23,203 bases of DNA from a virus. How positions within the stretch are numbered: the first letter of the stretch is position 1; each line of letters opens with the position of its first letter. Shown here one piece after another: positions 7,879 to 14,486 of this stretch. The stretch covers positions 1-23,203 of the IMG/VR virus record IMGVR_UViG_3300036886_000016, one strand, 5' to 3'. A program made the translations under genes and the position numbers. The notes beneath the pieces were generated by a model that was not told the DNA's origin, did not search any database, and was given only the letters and a program-made list of their open reading frames with translations.

Positions 7879-8196
7879 TCACGCCTCTACCAAGGTCAGC
7901 AGTTCCGATTGCTCGATATACATCAGGAAGAACCGCGTCTCGATTCCCGTGTAGACCGGGTCTTCGGAACCTTGTGTGTCGACGAACGAGAAGTCCCCGA
8001 CGAATCCGAGATAGGCCGATCTCACGATCCGGTTGAGGTTCTCGCAGATAACGCCGCCGATGATCAGCGCGCCGTTGACGTAGACGTCCATAAAAAGCCC
8101 GGTGCTCTTCTGGTAGACGTTGAGCGTGCAGTTCTGGTTCGCGAGACCGACGCTGACGGTCTGCGATGGGAGCGGTTTGAGCGGGATAATCTGCAC
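7879..8196 (-). CDS. Small baseplate plug protein (Pam3 gp18-like)
   Basis: 105 residues from a GTG start one base after the stop of the Dit-like gene. The start QIIPLKPLPSQTVSVGLANQ and the core NCTLNVYQKSTGLFMDVYVN, followed by GGVICENLNRIV and YLGFVGDFSFVDTQG, match the small beta-sandwich proteins that fill the baseplate plug position in cyanophage Pam3 and many related myoviruses. The gene is directly upstream of the hub gene, the usual place. I recognise the family by pattern only. Confidence 0.82.
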   Translation of the reverse strand: MQIIPLKPLPSQTVSVGLANQNCTLNVYQKSTGLFMDVYVNGALIIGGVICENLNRIVRSAYLGFVGDFSFVDTQGSEDPVYTGIETRFFLMYIEQSELLTLVEA

Positions 8197-8197
8197 G

Positions 8198-8818
8198 TCA
8201 CTGCACCGTATGCGGTTCGATGGTGATCGTTCCTTGGCCCGGCTGCTGCCCCTGCACGGTCCCGCCGTTGACCGGGTTCGCCGCGCTCGGGGACTGCGTG
8301 TTCGTGAACGACGAGGCCGCTGCCGTCTGAACCTGGACTAGCCGCACGTCTACCGTGATCATGCCGACGCCACCCTCCGCCGACCGCCGATAGTCGTAGC
8401 CTGCGACGTTGACGTTCGTGTAGATCGCCTCCGGCGTCACCACGTCGTAAAGATCGACGGTCCCGCCGATCGCGGCGATCTGGTCGAGCAGCGATTGTCG
8501 ATTAGCCTGCGATCCACCGGAGGCGAGTCGAACGCGCGTCATGAACGGTGTGTTGACCTTGTCGTAGGTCTCGAATCCGCCCTGCTCGATCGGGTAGTTC
8601 GCGATCGACCAGTCCTGCTTGTAGGAGAAGTCGGCGACCGTGTCGGCGATCACAACCGGCACGCCGTTCTGGAATATCCCCCACTGCGCCGAGATCGGAA
8701 GTCCGAACGCGCTGATGAGGTCAGAGATCAAAATCTGAACGACGGCGGCCGCCGCGAGCGGGTTGCGCGGAAGCGCCGGGACGCCGGGAGCGATCGGGAC
8801 GTTGGGGAATATCGGCAT
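8198..8818 (-). CDS. Dit-like distal tail/baseplate protein
   Basis: 206 residues, ATG one base after the tape measure stop. The core SAQWGIFQNGVPVVIADTVADFSYKQDW is the pattern of the Dit-like N-terminal domain, and it continues with SIANYPIEQGGFETYDKVNTPF and the Arg-containing RLASGG. The C-terminal 45 residues (TQSPSAANPVNGGTVQGQQPGQGTI) are low complexity and probably disordered. Such proteins cap the tube and connect it to the hub. The order tape measure, Dit-like, plug, hub, spike is standard for this phage type. Confidence 0.83.
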   Translation of the reverse strand: MPIFPNVPIAPGVPALPRNPLAAAAVVQILISDLISAFGLPISAQWGIFQNGVPVVIADTVADFSYKQDWSIANYPIEQGGFETYDKVNTPFMTRVRLASGGSQANRQSLLDQIAAIGGTVDLYDVVTPEAIYTNVNVAGYDYRRSAEGGVGMITVDVRLVQVQTAAASSFTNTQSPSAANPVNGGTVQGQQPGQGTITIEPHTVQ

Positions 8819-8819
8819 T

Positions 8820-10265
8820 CTACTGCTGCCCGTTGTTCGCGCTCGCCGCGTCGTTCTGCCGCTTCAGGATGGCGTCGCGGAAGTCGTTCGCGATCGCCGC
8901 CCCGTTCTCGCCCTTCGCGTAGACGTTGACCGTGTCGATCTTGATCTCCGACGTGCTGGTCGAGGTCGATCCCCCGTTGTTCGTCACGCTCGACTGCGCC
9001 GCGCTTCTCGCGCCCGGGCTCTCACCAACCGGGCCTTTATAACCGTGCCATGCCGATGTGCCGTGCTCGCGCATCCAATCGAGCGAGAATCGGATCTGCT
9101 CCGCCTCCGTTGCAGGATTGCGAGCATCGAGTCCGGTCTTCTTCGTAAAGATGTCGCCCAAACCTCCGACGGCCATCCCACCGCCAGCAACGTTTCCATA
9201 ATGAAGCTGGAACGGCCCAAAGGATGATCCGCGGTCGCCGACGTAGCCGCCCTTTCCTTCTCCGGTCCAGACGCCGACGGCGACGTTCGGGTCGATGGGA
9301 TGCGGACCCTTCACCGCCTCCGCGCGAATGAACGCCTCTCTCTCCGCGTTCGACTTGAACGGGCCGGAGCGGCTCGCAGCGCCGCCCGGGAAAAGCGGCT
9401 GGCCTATCTGCGTCTTTGTGTCCTTGTTCGTGAGATAATCCCACGCCTCGCTCGGCGTCAGGTTCAGGAAGTCCGCCGCTTTGATCGCCGCCGTGAAGAC
9501 GCCGAGCTTTCGGCCGATCGATTCGGCCTTCAGCCCGATCTGGCCCCACCGCTTCTCGAACTCGCCGGCCGCATCGGTCGCGCTAGGGGTCGCTGCACCG
9601 ATCCTCTGGACGTAGTCGAGAATCTCCTTCATCCCCGCCGATCCGCGCAGCAGGAGATCGACGAACGCAGGATCCAGCCCGAGCCGCCGGCCTAGCAGTC
9701 CGGCTTCTGCCGGTCCGTTCGGTCCGCTATCGTGAATGGCCTTCAGATTGTCCGCGAGGTCCATGAGCGCCTGGTCGACGCCCTTGTTGACGTCGATGAC
9801 CTTCCCGCCGGCCGTGCTGATCGCGCGCAGGTCGGCGACCATCGGCGAGATGATGCCTATCTTCCAGCCGGCGAAGACATCCGAGAGCGACGTGAACGAA
9901 CCGGCGAGCCCCTCCGCAGTCCCGCCGAAGATCCTCGCGGCGCCCTGCCACCGCGAGATCGTCTCGACCGAGACGCCGATGTTGCGGTTCAAGCGGCCGA
10001 GGTTCGCGTCGGCGTGCGCGAGCGATAGGAAGAACTCTGTAACGCCGTAGCCGCCGGTGAACGCCGCGAACAGACTGAGCGCCTGCCGGTGCGCGAACGT
10101 GAGCGCCTCGCCAGCGCGCATGCTCGACTGCTCGACCTCCTTCGCGCCCTTGACGGCCGCGGCCTGCGTCTTCTTGAACGCGTCGAGCGCGTCCTTCTGA
10201 TTCTTATTAAACTTGGAAGCATCGAGCCCTAGCGTAACGACAAGGGCGTCAATTTCAGTCGCCAC
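8820..10265 (-). CDS. Short tape measure protein with C-terminal muramidase-like domain
   Basis: 481 residues from a GTG at 10265, 3 bases after the chaperone T stop. The N-terminus (DALVVTLGLDASKFNKNQKDA, residues 6-26) is typical of tape measure proteins, followed by an Ala/Lys-rich helix and a hydrophobic segment around 60-82. Residues about 308-412 hold a peptidoglycan-hydrolase pattern: NAEREAFIRAEA, then WTGEGKGG with Glu336 as the likely catalytic acid, GDRGSSFGPFQLHYG, GGLGDIFTKKTGLD and AWHGYKGP. This is the tail muramidase type found in other phage tape measures and tail lysozymes. About 1.5 angstrom per residue would give a short tail of roughly 70 nm. It lies between the G/G-T chaperones, which fold it, and the Dit-like protein. 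Confidence 0.9.
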   Translation of the reverse strand: MATEIDALVVTLGLDASKFNKNQKDALDAFKKTQAAAVKGAKEVEQSSMRAGEALTFAHRQALSLFAAFTGGYGVTEFFLSLAHADANLGRLNRNIGVSVETISRWQGAARIFGGTAEGLAGSFTSLSDVFAGWKIGIISPMVADLRAISTAGGKVIDVNKGVDQALMDLADNLKAIHDSGPNGPAEAGLLGRRLGLDPAFVDLLLRGSAGMKEILDYVQRIGAATPSATDAAGEFEKRWGQIGLKAESIGRKLGVFTAAIKAADFLNLTPSEAWDYLTNKDTKTQIGQPLFPGGAASRSGPFKSNAEREAFIRAEAVKGPHPIDPNVAVGVWTGEGKGGYVGDRGSSFGPFQLHYGNVAGGGMAVGGLGDIFTKKTGLDARNPATEAEQIRFSLDWMREHGTSAWHGYKGPVGESPGARSAAQSSVTNNGGSTSTSTSEIKIDTVNVYAKGENGAAIANDFRDAILKRQNDAASANNGQQ

Positions 10266-10268
10266 GGC

Positions 10269-10891
10269 CTACGTCCTCTGCTTGCGAAGGATCGCCCGGT
10301 TCTCCGCGTTTATCAGGTCGATCTCGATCATGTCGTAGCAGTCCTCGATGCCGTAGACCGTGCCGAGTTCGTTCAGCGTTGCGAGTCCGGTCGAGACGAC
10401 GGCTCCGATGAGTCCGGAGACGTTCGGGTAGTCCTTGAGCGCCGCCGCGGCTGTCCGTCCACCGACGCCTTCAGCCATTCGGCGGCGGCGGCGAAAGTAA
10501 AACCCGCGTGGAGCTCCAAAATCTTCTGGCGGAGCAGGAGGAGCGTCGAGACCTCTTCGTAGTCCGACGCCATCGTCGGGCGCGTCGTCGTCGAGCGCGC
10601 GGCGCCCGGCACGTTCTGGACGATCTGGATGCAGCCGAGCATCTCGTCCATCAGCGGCTCGACGTTCTCGAACTGCGCCCCGGCGAAGCCCTTGTAGCCC
10701 ATGATCGCGATGCCGATCATGCCGGCCGCCGCGATCTCCGGCGGGATAACGACGTCCTTGTTCGTCATCGCGAGGAAGGCGCGGGCCGCCCACTTCTCCG
10801 TGCGGATCGCGTCCATCTCGGTTAGGAGGAACGTCTTGCCAGAGTCCCGCCCTGGCGCCGTGATGACGACTTCTTCGGTCTTGCGCGGCAC
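10269..10891 (-). CDS. Tail assembly chaperone G-T fusion made by -1 frameshift
   Basis: The frame that encodes the first 131 residues of protein G continues after a one-base backward slip into a second frame ending at the stop 10269-10271. The proposed product is 207 residues. The T part (GGRTAAAALKDYPNVSGLIG to YGIEDCYDMIEIDLINAENR) looks genuinely coding, while the zero frame below about 10450 turns into an Arg/Ser-rich shadow. The slip site G GGT TTT (10505-10499) is in the correct register, and a 9-bp GC stem follows 5 bases later. Fusions of this kind (lambda G-T, P2 E-E') hold the tape measure during tube assembly, and the tape measure gene follows 3 bases later. An alternative is a separate 69-residue protein starting at the ATG at 10478. 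Confidence 0.75.
10373..10891 (-). CDS. Tail assembly chaperone G (unshifted product)
   Basis: 172 residues from a GTG preceded by GGAGG at 6-base spacing. The beginning (TEEVVITAPGRDSGKTFLLTE, residues 5-25) and WAARAFLAMTNKDVVIPPEI are typical of small tail chaperones encoded between tube and tape measure. PLMDEMLGCIQIVQ and YEEVSTLLLLRQKILELHAGF follow. The last 35 or so residues are Arg/Ser/Thr-rich and look like read-through of the other frame, as expected if most conserved sequence continues in the shifted product. The 61-base gap upstream (10892-10952) holds only the ribosome binding site and a weak GC-rich inverted repeat. Confidence 0.8.
   Translation of the reverse strand: MPRKTEEVVITAPGRDSGKTFLLTEMDAIRTEKWAARAFLAMTNKDVVIPPEIAAAGMIGIAIMGYKGFAGAQFENVEPLMDEMLGCIQIVQNVPGAARSTTTRPTMASDYEEVSTLLLLRQKILELHAGFTFAAAAEWLKASVDGQPRRRSRTTRTSPDSSEPSSRPDSQR
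10440..10505 (-). promoter_or_regulatory. Programmed -1 frameshift signal: GGGTTTT slip site plus GC stem
   Basis: On the minus strand, GGGTTTT occupies 10505-10499 and is phased X XXY YYZ with respect to the G frame (GCG GGT TTT). Five bases later begins CGCCGCCGC (10493-10485), which can pair with GCGGCGGCG (10448-10440), a 9-bp all-GC stem with a 36-base loop. Slip heptamer, spacing and downstream stem match known -1 signals in tail chaperone genes. That it is used is inference. Confidence 0.7.
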
Positions 10892-10952
10892 TTAGGCCCT
10901 CCGGCTCTGCGAGGGCGCGATCCTTCCGGCGCGACCGGCCCGATTAAATTTC

Positions 10953-11381
10953 CTACGCGATCGACGGGACGACCGACTTCCAGCGGATCGCGAACTTCTG
11001 CTGCTGCGCGAGCTTCTTGATGTCGGGGATCGGCTTGTAGCCGATCAGGAAGCCGCGCGAGAGCGTCCACTTCTTCCCGAGCGACGGCAGGACGATGAGG
11101 CCCTCGGCGGTCAGCGTATCGAGGAGCGCCTGCTGCTGCGCGTACCACTGATCGAAGATGAAGACCGACTCGCTGTCCGCGAGCAGCGTGACGCCCTGCT
11201 CGAACGGCATGAAGACGAAGCCGCCGGTGAACTCGCCGTCGACGCCCATCATCGTCTCCGACGAGTCGAGGACGTTACCGTCCGCGACCTCGTCGACGCC
11301 GAAGCCCTGGAGTTGGACCGGGGTGTCGAAGAGCCCCGGGATCGTGATCATGAAGACGCAGTTCGCGGCGGTCAGGGACAT
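10953..11381 (-). CDS. Tail tube protein
   Basis: 142 residues. The ATG at 11381 has AGGAG upstream, partly formed by the sheath stop codon. The sequence SLTAANCVFMITIPGLFDTP, the middle with SSETMMGVDGEFTGGFVFMP and VTLLADSESVFIFDQWYAQQ, and the end KFAIRWKSVVPSI fit the small beta-barrel tube proteins of Mu-like, Pam3-like and related myoviruses. The main support is its place directly after the sheath and before the chaperones. It would form the hexameric rings through which DNA passes. Confidence 0.82.
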   Translation of the reverse strand: MSLTAANCVFMITIPGLFDTPVQLQGFGVDEVADGNVLDSSETMMGVDGEFTGGFVFMPFEQGVTLLADSESVFIFDQWYAQQQALLDTLTAEGLIVLPSLGKKWTLSRGFLIGYKPIPDIKKLAQQQKFAIRWKSVVPSIA

Positions 11382-11390
11382 CGTTCGCTC

Positions 11391-13100
11391 CTACTGAATC
11401 ACGACGCTCGTGAGGTTGATCTGCTGGACGCTGCCGCCGTCGGCGTACCAGAACGTGCACGGCGGCGAGCCGCGGGCGGCGCGCACCGTCGGCGACGCGT
11501 CGAGGACCTGAAGATACCAGCCCTGCTGCGTGATCGTCGGCGCGATGTTCGCCTTGGCCGCGGCGTTGACCGCCGCGATCTGCGAGGAGGAGAGCGTGAC
11601 GCCGACGCGGATCGCGCCGAAGTTCAGAGCTTGGTCGATCGTCGACTTGAGCGCCTGCTCGATCGAGGCCCGGCCCGCCGCGTTGTACGGGATCGACTTT
11701 GAGCCGAGTAGAAGCGCGAGCAGCGCGGACTGGAACGAACTGTTGAGCCAAATCTGGTTGCAGTAGGTGTCCATCCACGCGAACGCGCCGGAGACCGACC
11801 CCTTCGCGAGGATGTTGAACTGCGGACCCGCTTCGGCGTAGGCGCCGTAGTAGTTGTAACCGTTCGAGAGCAGGTTCGCCGACGTCGTGAGGTCGGTGAC
11901 GCCCGGCACGAGGCCGGCCTGCGTCCGGAACATGAAGTCCGTCCGGCCGTTCGTCTGCGAGAAGTCGATCGACGCCGCGATCCCCATGACGAAGGCTTGG
12001 TGCATGAGGTCCGACGGCTCCCAAATCGGGAAGCTGCCGGAGTCTCCGGCCGCGATAAGCTGCTGGCCGAGGCTGGAGCTCGCCGGGACCGTCGTCGTCG
12101 GAGACGCGTCGGTGTCCCACGGAACATAGGCGTACTGCTGGTTCTGCCCGGAGGCCCAAGCCGCGAACGCGAGCTTGTTCGTGTTCCCGGAATTATCCGG
12201 GTTGAACGCGGTCGTGAACGTCGCCCAGTTCCTCACCGAGGCGATGAGCGTCGTCATGAAGGCGGAGGGCGTCGCCGCGGCCGCTCCCTGCGATAGGACC
12301 GCGCCGGTCGCGGACGTGAGCAGGAGCGACGTTCCGAGCGCGCCGGACGCGAACGTGATCGTCGAGGTCGAGCCCGCCGAGCCGGAGACGGTGAAGGCCC
12401 CCGAGACGCTGTCGTACTGAACGGCCGGGCTGTAGGCCGTGATCGCCTGCGAGATCGCGGTCTGCGAGGGCGAGACGGTGTAGGTGCCGGCGCCGCCGGT
12501 GCCGGTCAGCGCGCCGACGATGTAGGTCGCCGCGGTCACGCCGGTTCCCGAGAGCACGTCGCCCGCGCTCAGGCCGCCCGAGCCGAGCGCGGTCACGGTC
12601 AGCGTCGTTCCAGCGATCGAGCCGGTGATCGTCGCCGCCTGCGTACCCTCGATGCCGAGCGCCGCGGCGATGATCTCCGCTGCGTTCGAGAACGAGGTCG
12701 CGGCCGAAAGGTTGATGCTCGCCGTCTTGAGGACGCCGTCGATCGTGACCGAGAGCGTCCCGGAGAGCGCCTGAAGCTCGGCGAGCGTCATCGCCGATAT
12801 GTTGCCGCCCCGGAGATAGGCCGAGACCGCCGCCGTCGGATACTGCGCGACGAGCAGCGCGCCGGGCTTCTTGTTCGATCCGTCGAAGCCGGCGAAGTAG
12901 ATCGCGGCCCAGAGCGCCTCGTAGGACGTCCCGCCGAAGAACGAGTTGACCGCCGCCGCGTTCGCGAAGCTCGAGACCGTGCCGACCGGGACGCGCGTAT
13001 TCGCGCTCAGGAGGAGGCCGTTCAGGTCGACCGCAGACCCGCCCGCGGCGAGGACGTTCGGCGTGACGTTGACGAGCTGTGAGGCCGGGATCGTCGACAT
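11391..13100 (-). CDS. Tail sheath protein (DUF3383 family) carrying an inserted beta module
   Basis: 569 residues, ATG with AAAGGA 8 bases upstream. The start TIPASQLVNVTPNVLAAGG, then VDLNGLLLSANTRVPVGTV, YFAGFDGSNKKPGALLVAQY (about 68-87) and AYLRGG is the DUF3383 pattern, the contractile sheath of this phage class. The later conserved parts are VQYDSVSGAFTVSGSAG, PWDTDASP, NGYNYYGAYA, and MDTYCNQIWLN. Residues about 157-216 ([13 protein letters not shown] to GTYTVSPSQTAIS) are the Gly/Thr-rich module that recurs in three other proteins here. It interrupts the outer domain between EIIAAALG and the VQYDSVSGAF stretch, so it probably protrudes from the tail surface. The sheath drives contraction; tube and sheath genes are adjacent as usual. 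Confidence 0.9.
   Translation of the reverse strand: MSTIPASQLVNVTPNVLAAGGSAVDLNGLLLSANTRVPVGTVSSFANAAAVNSFFGGTSYEALWAAIYFAGFDGSNKKPGALLVAQYPTAAVSAYLRGGNISAMTLAELQALSGTLSVTIDGVLKTASINLSAATSFSNAAEIIAAALGIEGTQAATITGSIAGTTLTVTALGSGGLSAGDVLSGTGVTAATYIVGALTGTGGAGTYTVSPSQTAISQAITAYSPAVQYDSVSGAFTVSGSAGSTSTITFASGALGTSLLLTSATGAVLSQGAAAATPSAFMTTLIASVRNWATFTTAFNPDNSGNTNKLAFAAWASGQNQQYAYVPWDTDASPTTTVPASSSLGQQLIAAGDSGSFPIWEPSDLMHQAFVMGIAASIDFSQTNGRTDFMFRTQAGLVPGVTDLTTSANLLSNGYNYYGAYAEAGPQFNILAKGSVSGAFAWMDTYCNQIWLNSSFQSALLALLLGSKSIPYNAAGRASIEQALKSTIDQALNFGAIRVGVTLSSSQIAAVNAAAKANIAPTITQQGWYLQVLDASPTVRAARGSPPCTFWYADGGSVQQINLTSVVIQ
12453..12632 (-). repeat. Beta-repeat module copy 3, in the tail sheath
   Basis: Encodes about 60 residues, [17 protein letters not shown] to GTGGAGTYTVSPSQT. 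It shares the exact 20-base word GTCAGCGTCGTTCCAGCGAT (plus strand, 12598-12617) with the copy in the neck gene (14155-14174), so the two are related at DNA level. Confidence 0.8.
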
Positions 13101-13113
13101 GAGATTTATCCTT

Positions 13114-13842
13114 TCACGGCGGGTAGGCTACATCGACGTCGATGACCGTCACGGAGACCGCGTCGCCGTACTGCTGCGGCGTCCCGGTGACCGTCTCGTT
13201 CGCCTGCAGATGCGCCTCGACGACCCATCGGTCCTCGTACTGCTGCTCGGCGTTCAGGAACGGCATCTGGCGCGGATCGTCGGCGTAGAGCGGGGTGACG
13301 GCGGCGTTCAGCGCGGTCATGAAGTCGACCGCGCTCGCGTCGCGGAGAAGCGTCGAGATGATCTGCGCGTTGTCGGCGCCGGAGGGGCCGTGCACGTCGA
13401 GCTGGACGACGATCTCCGTCTCCTGGACGACGTCGATCGAGCCGCACGAGAGGTTCGCGCTTCCGAGCGCCTGCGACGGCGAGACCTTGTAGGTCCCCGG
13501 CCCACCGGTTCCTGACGTGAACGACGTGATCGTCGTCGAGGCCGCGATGCCGGTCCCGAAGATCGTCGCGCCGAGCGCGAGTATCCCGATCAGGACCGAC
13601 GAGACCGTCAGCACGTTACCGGCGATCGAACCGACGAAGAGGCAGTCGTTGTCCCCGTCGAGGTTCGTCCCGAGGCGCTGGCGCCGGATCGGCGTCATAA
13701 GGACGAAGTCCTTCGCCTTCGGTTCCGGCACGCGATTCACCTGTGCCAAGATAACCTCGACCTTGCTCGGCAAGACGTTGAGCAAGAAGGCCCGGAGGAC
13801 CTTCAGGACGGAGGATTGAGTCGGTGCGACGGCGATGGTCAC
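13114..13842 (-). CDS. Neck / tail terminator protein (gp12-like) with inserted beta module
   Basis: 242 residues from a GTG at 13842; the same frame has a TGA a few codons upstream, which limits the start. The N-terminal part (VLRAFLLNVLPSKVEVILAQ, residues 15-34) with PEPKAKDFVLMTPIRRQRLGT, and the C-terminal part (VQLDVHGPSGADNAQIISTL, ALNAAVTPLYADDPRQMPF, QYEDRWVVEAHLQANETV) match phage neck terminator proteins that cap the tube below the connector. Between them, residues about 69-127 are the repeated Gly/Thr module (VGSIAGNVLTVSSV to GTYKVSPSQ). The gene is followed by the sheath. The start codon has only a weak ribosome site; the 65-base gap upstream holds no clear promoter or terminator. 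Confidence 0.85.
   Translation of the reverse strand: MTIAVAPTQSSVLKVLRAFLLNVLPSKVEVILAQVNRVPEPKAKDFVLMTPIRRQRLGTNLDGDNDCLFVGSIAGNVLTVSSVLIGILALGATIFGTGIAASTTITSFTSGTGGPGTYKVSPSQALGSANLSCGSIDVVQETEIVVQLDVHGPSGADNAQIISTLLRDASAVDFMTALNAAVTPLYADDPRQMPFLNAEQQYEDRWVVEAHLQANETVTGTPQQYGDAVSVTVIDVDVAYPP
13462..13638 (-). repeat. Beta-repeat module copy 2, in the tail terminator
   Basis: Encodes about 59 residues, VGSIAGNVLTVSSVLIG to SGTGGPGTYKVSPSQ, same pattern and length as copies 1 and 3. It lies between the RLGTNLDGD segment and the GSIDVVQETEIVVQLDV strand of the host protein, a spot that varies in length in this family. Confidence 0.78.
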
Positions 13843-13907
13843 TGAGCGGAGACCCGTGGAACGTCAGAGCCTCCTTAACACGACGCCGAACCCTTTGTGT
13901 AGATATT

Positions 13908-14483
13908 TCAAGAGCCGTCTTGGAGCGTCACACAAAGCTTGCTCCAGTCGGGCCAAGACTCCAAAACTAGGGCCACGAGCCAGACGGCCCCGCTCGTCAT
14001 GGCGACCGGGCCGACGGTCTGATCGATGTCGACCTCGTAAGTGCCTATGCCGCCGGCGCCGGTCCCGAGCGCCGTGATCGATGTTCCGTCGAGGATGCCG
14101 CTCCCGGCGAGACCGGCGCCGACCGCGATCTGGCCGGAGAGGACGCTCGTGACCGTCAGCGTCGTTCCAGCGATGGAACCTGTGAAGAACGCCCCGGGGA
14201 CCGTGACGAGGTCGCCGCCGCGGTTCTCGACGCGGACGAGCCCCTCGACGCGGCCGTTGACGTAGATCGCCCGGCGCGTGCCCTGGAGGTTCAGGCCGTC
14301 GATCTGCTGAATGTCGCGGAAGGTGAGCGACTGGACCTGACCGGGCACCGAGACCGCCGGCGCGTAGGACGGAACCCGCGTCCCGTCGTCGTCGGTCGAG
14401 TAGCCGGTCGAGACCCGGATAGAGATCGGTAGGAACGGATTAACGGTCCCTATCGCGCCCGCGGCGATTTGATGGAGGTTCAA
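13908..14483 (-). CDS. Neck/connector protein carrying an inserted beta module
   Basis: 191 residues from a TTG at 14483, preceded by GGAG with 6-base spacing. The ATG codons further in would lose conserved-looking sequence. The N-terminal part ([20 protein letters not shown], then [20 protein letters not shown] and [20 protein letters not shown]) and the end ([20 protein letters not shown]) look like a small neck protein that joins the head connector to the tail terminator. It occupies that position. Residues about 100-158 are the Gly/Thr-rich module also found in the terminator, sheath and baseplate J. The module falls in what should be a turn between VTVPG and VWLVALV. It is the first tail gene after the metabolic cassette, 3 bases after the radical SAM stop. 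Confidence 0.75.
   Translation of the reverse strand: MNLHQIAAGAIGTVNPFLPISIRVSTGYSTDDDGTRVPSYAPAVSVPGQVQSLTFRDIQQIDGLNLQGTRRAIYVNGRVEGLVRVENRGGDLVTVPGAFFTGSIAGTTLTVTSVLSGQIAVGAGLAGSGILDGTSITALGTGAGGIGTYEVDIDQTVGPVAMTSGAVWLVALVLESWPDWSKLCVTLQDGS
14010..14186 (-). repeat. Beta-repeat module copy 1, in the neck protein
   Basis: Encodes about 59 residues, [18 protein letters not shown] to [18 protein letters not shown]. It contains the same exact 20-base word (plus strand 14155-14174) as the sheath copy (12598-12617). Confidence 0.8.
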
Positions 14484-14486
14484 TTC

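Noticed and set aside
10506-10793. Upstream part of the shifted frame in the chaperone region as a separate protein
   Set aside because: Its composition is that of a shadow frame (Arg/Asp/Gly-rich); only the part downstream of the slip site looks coding.
10926-10938. CCGG-TCGCG-CCGG inverted repeat between tube and chaperone genes, considered as a terminator
   Set aside because: Four-base stem with no following T run; in this GC content such repeats are expected by chance.
13843-13907. 65-base gap before the terminator gene, considered as a promoter region
   Set aside because: TTGAAA and TATCTA-like words are too close together for a sigma-70 promoter; nothing else recognisable.
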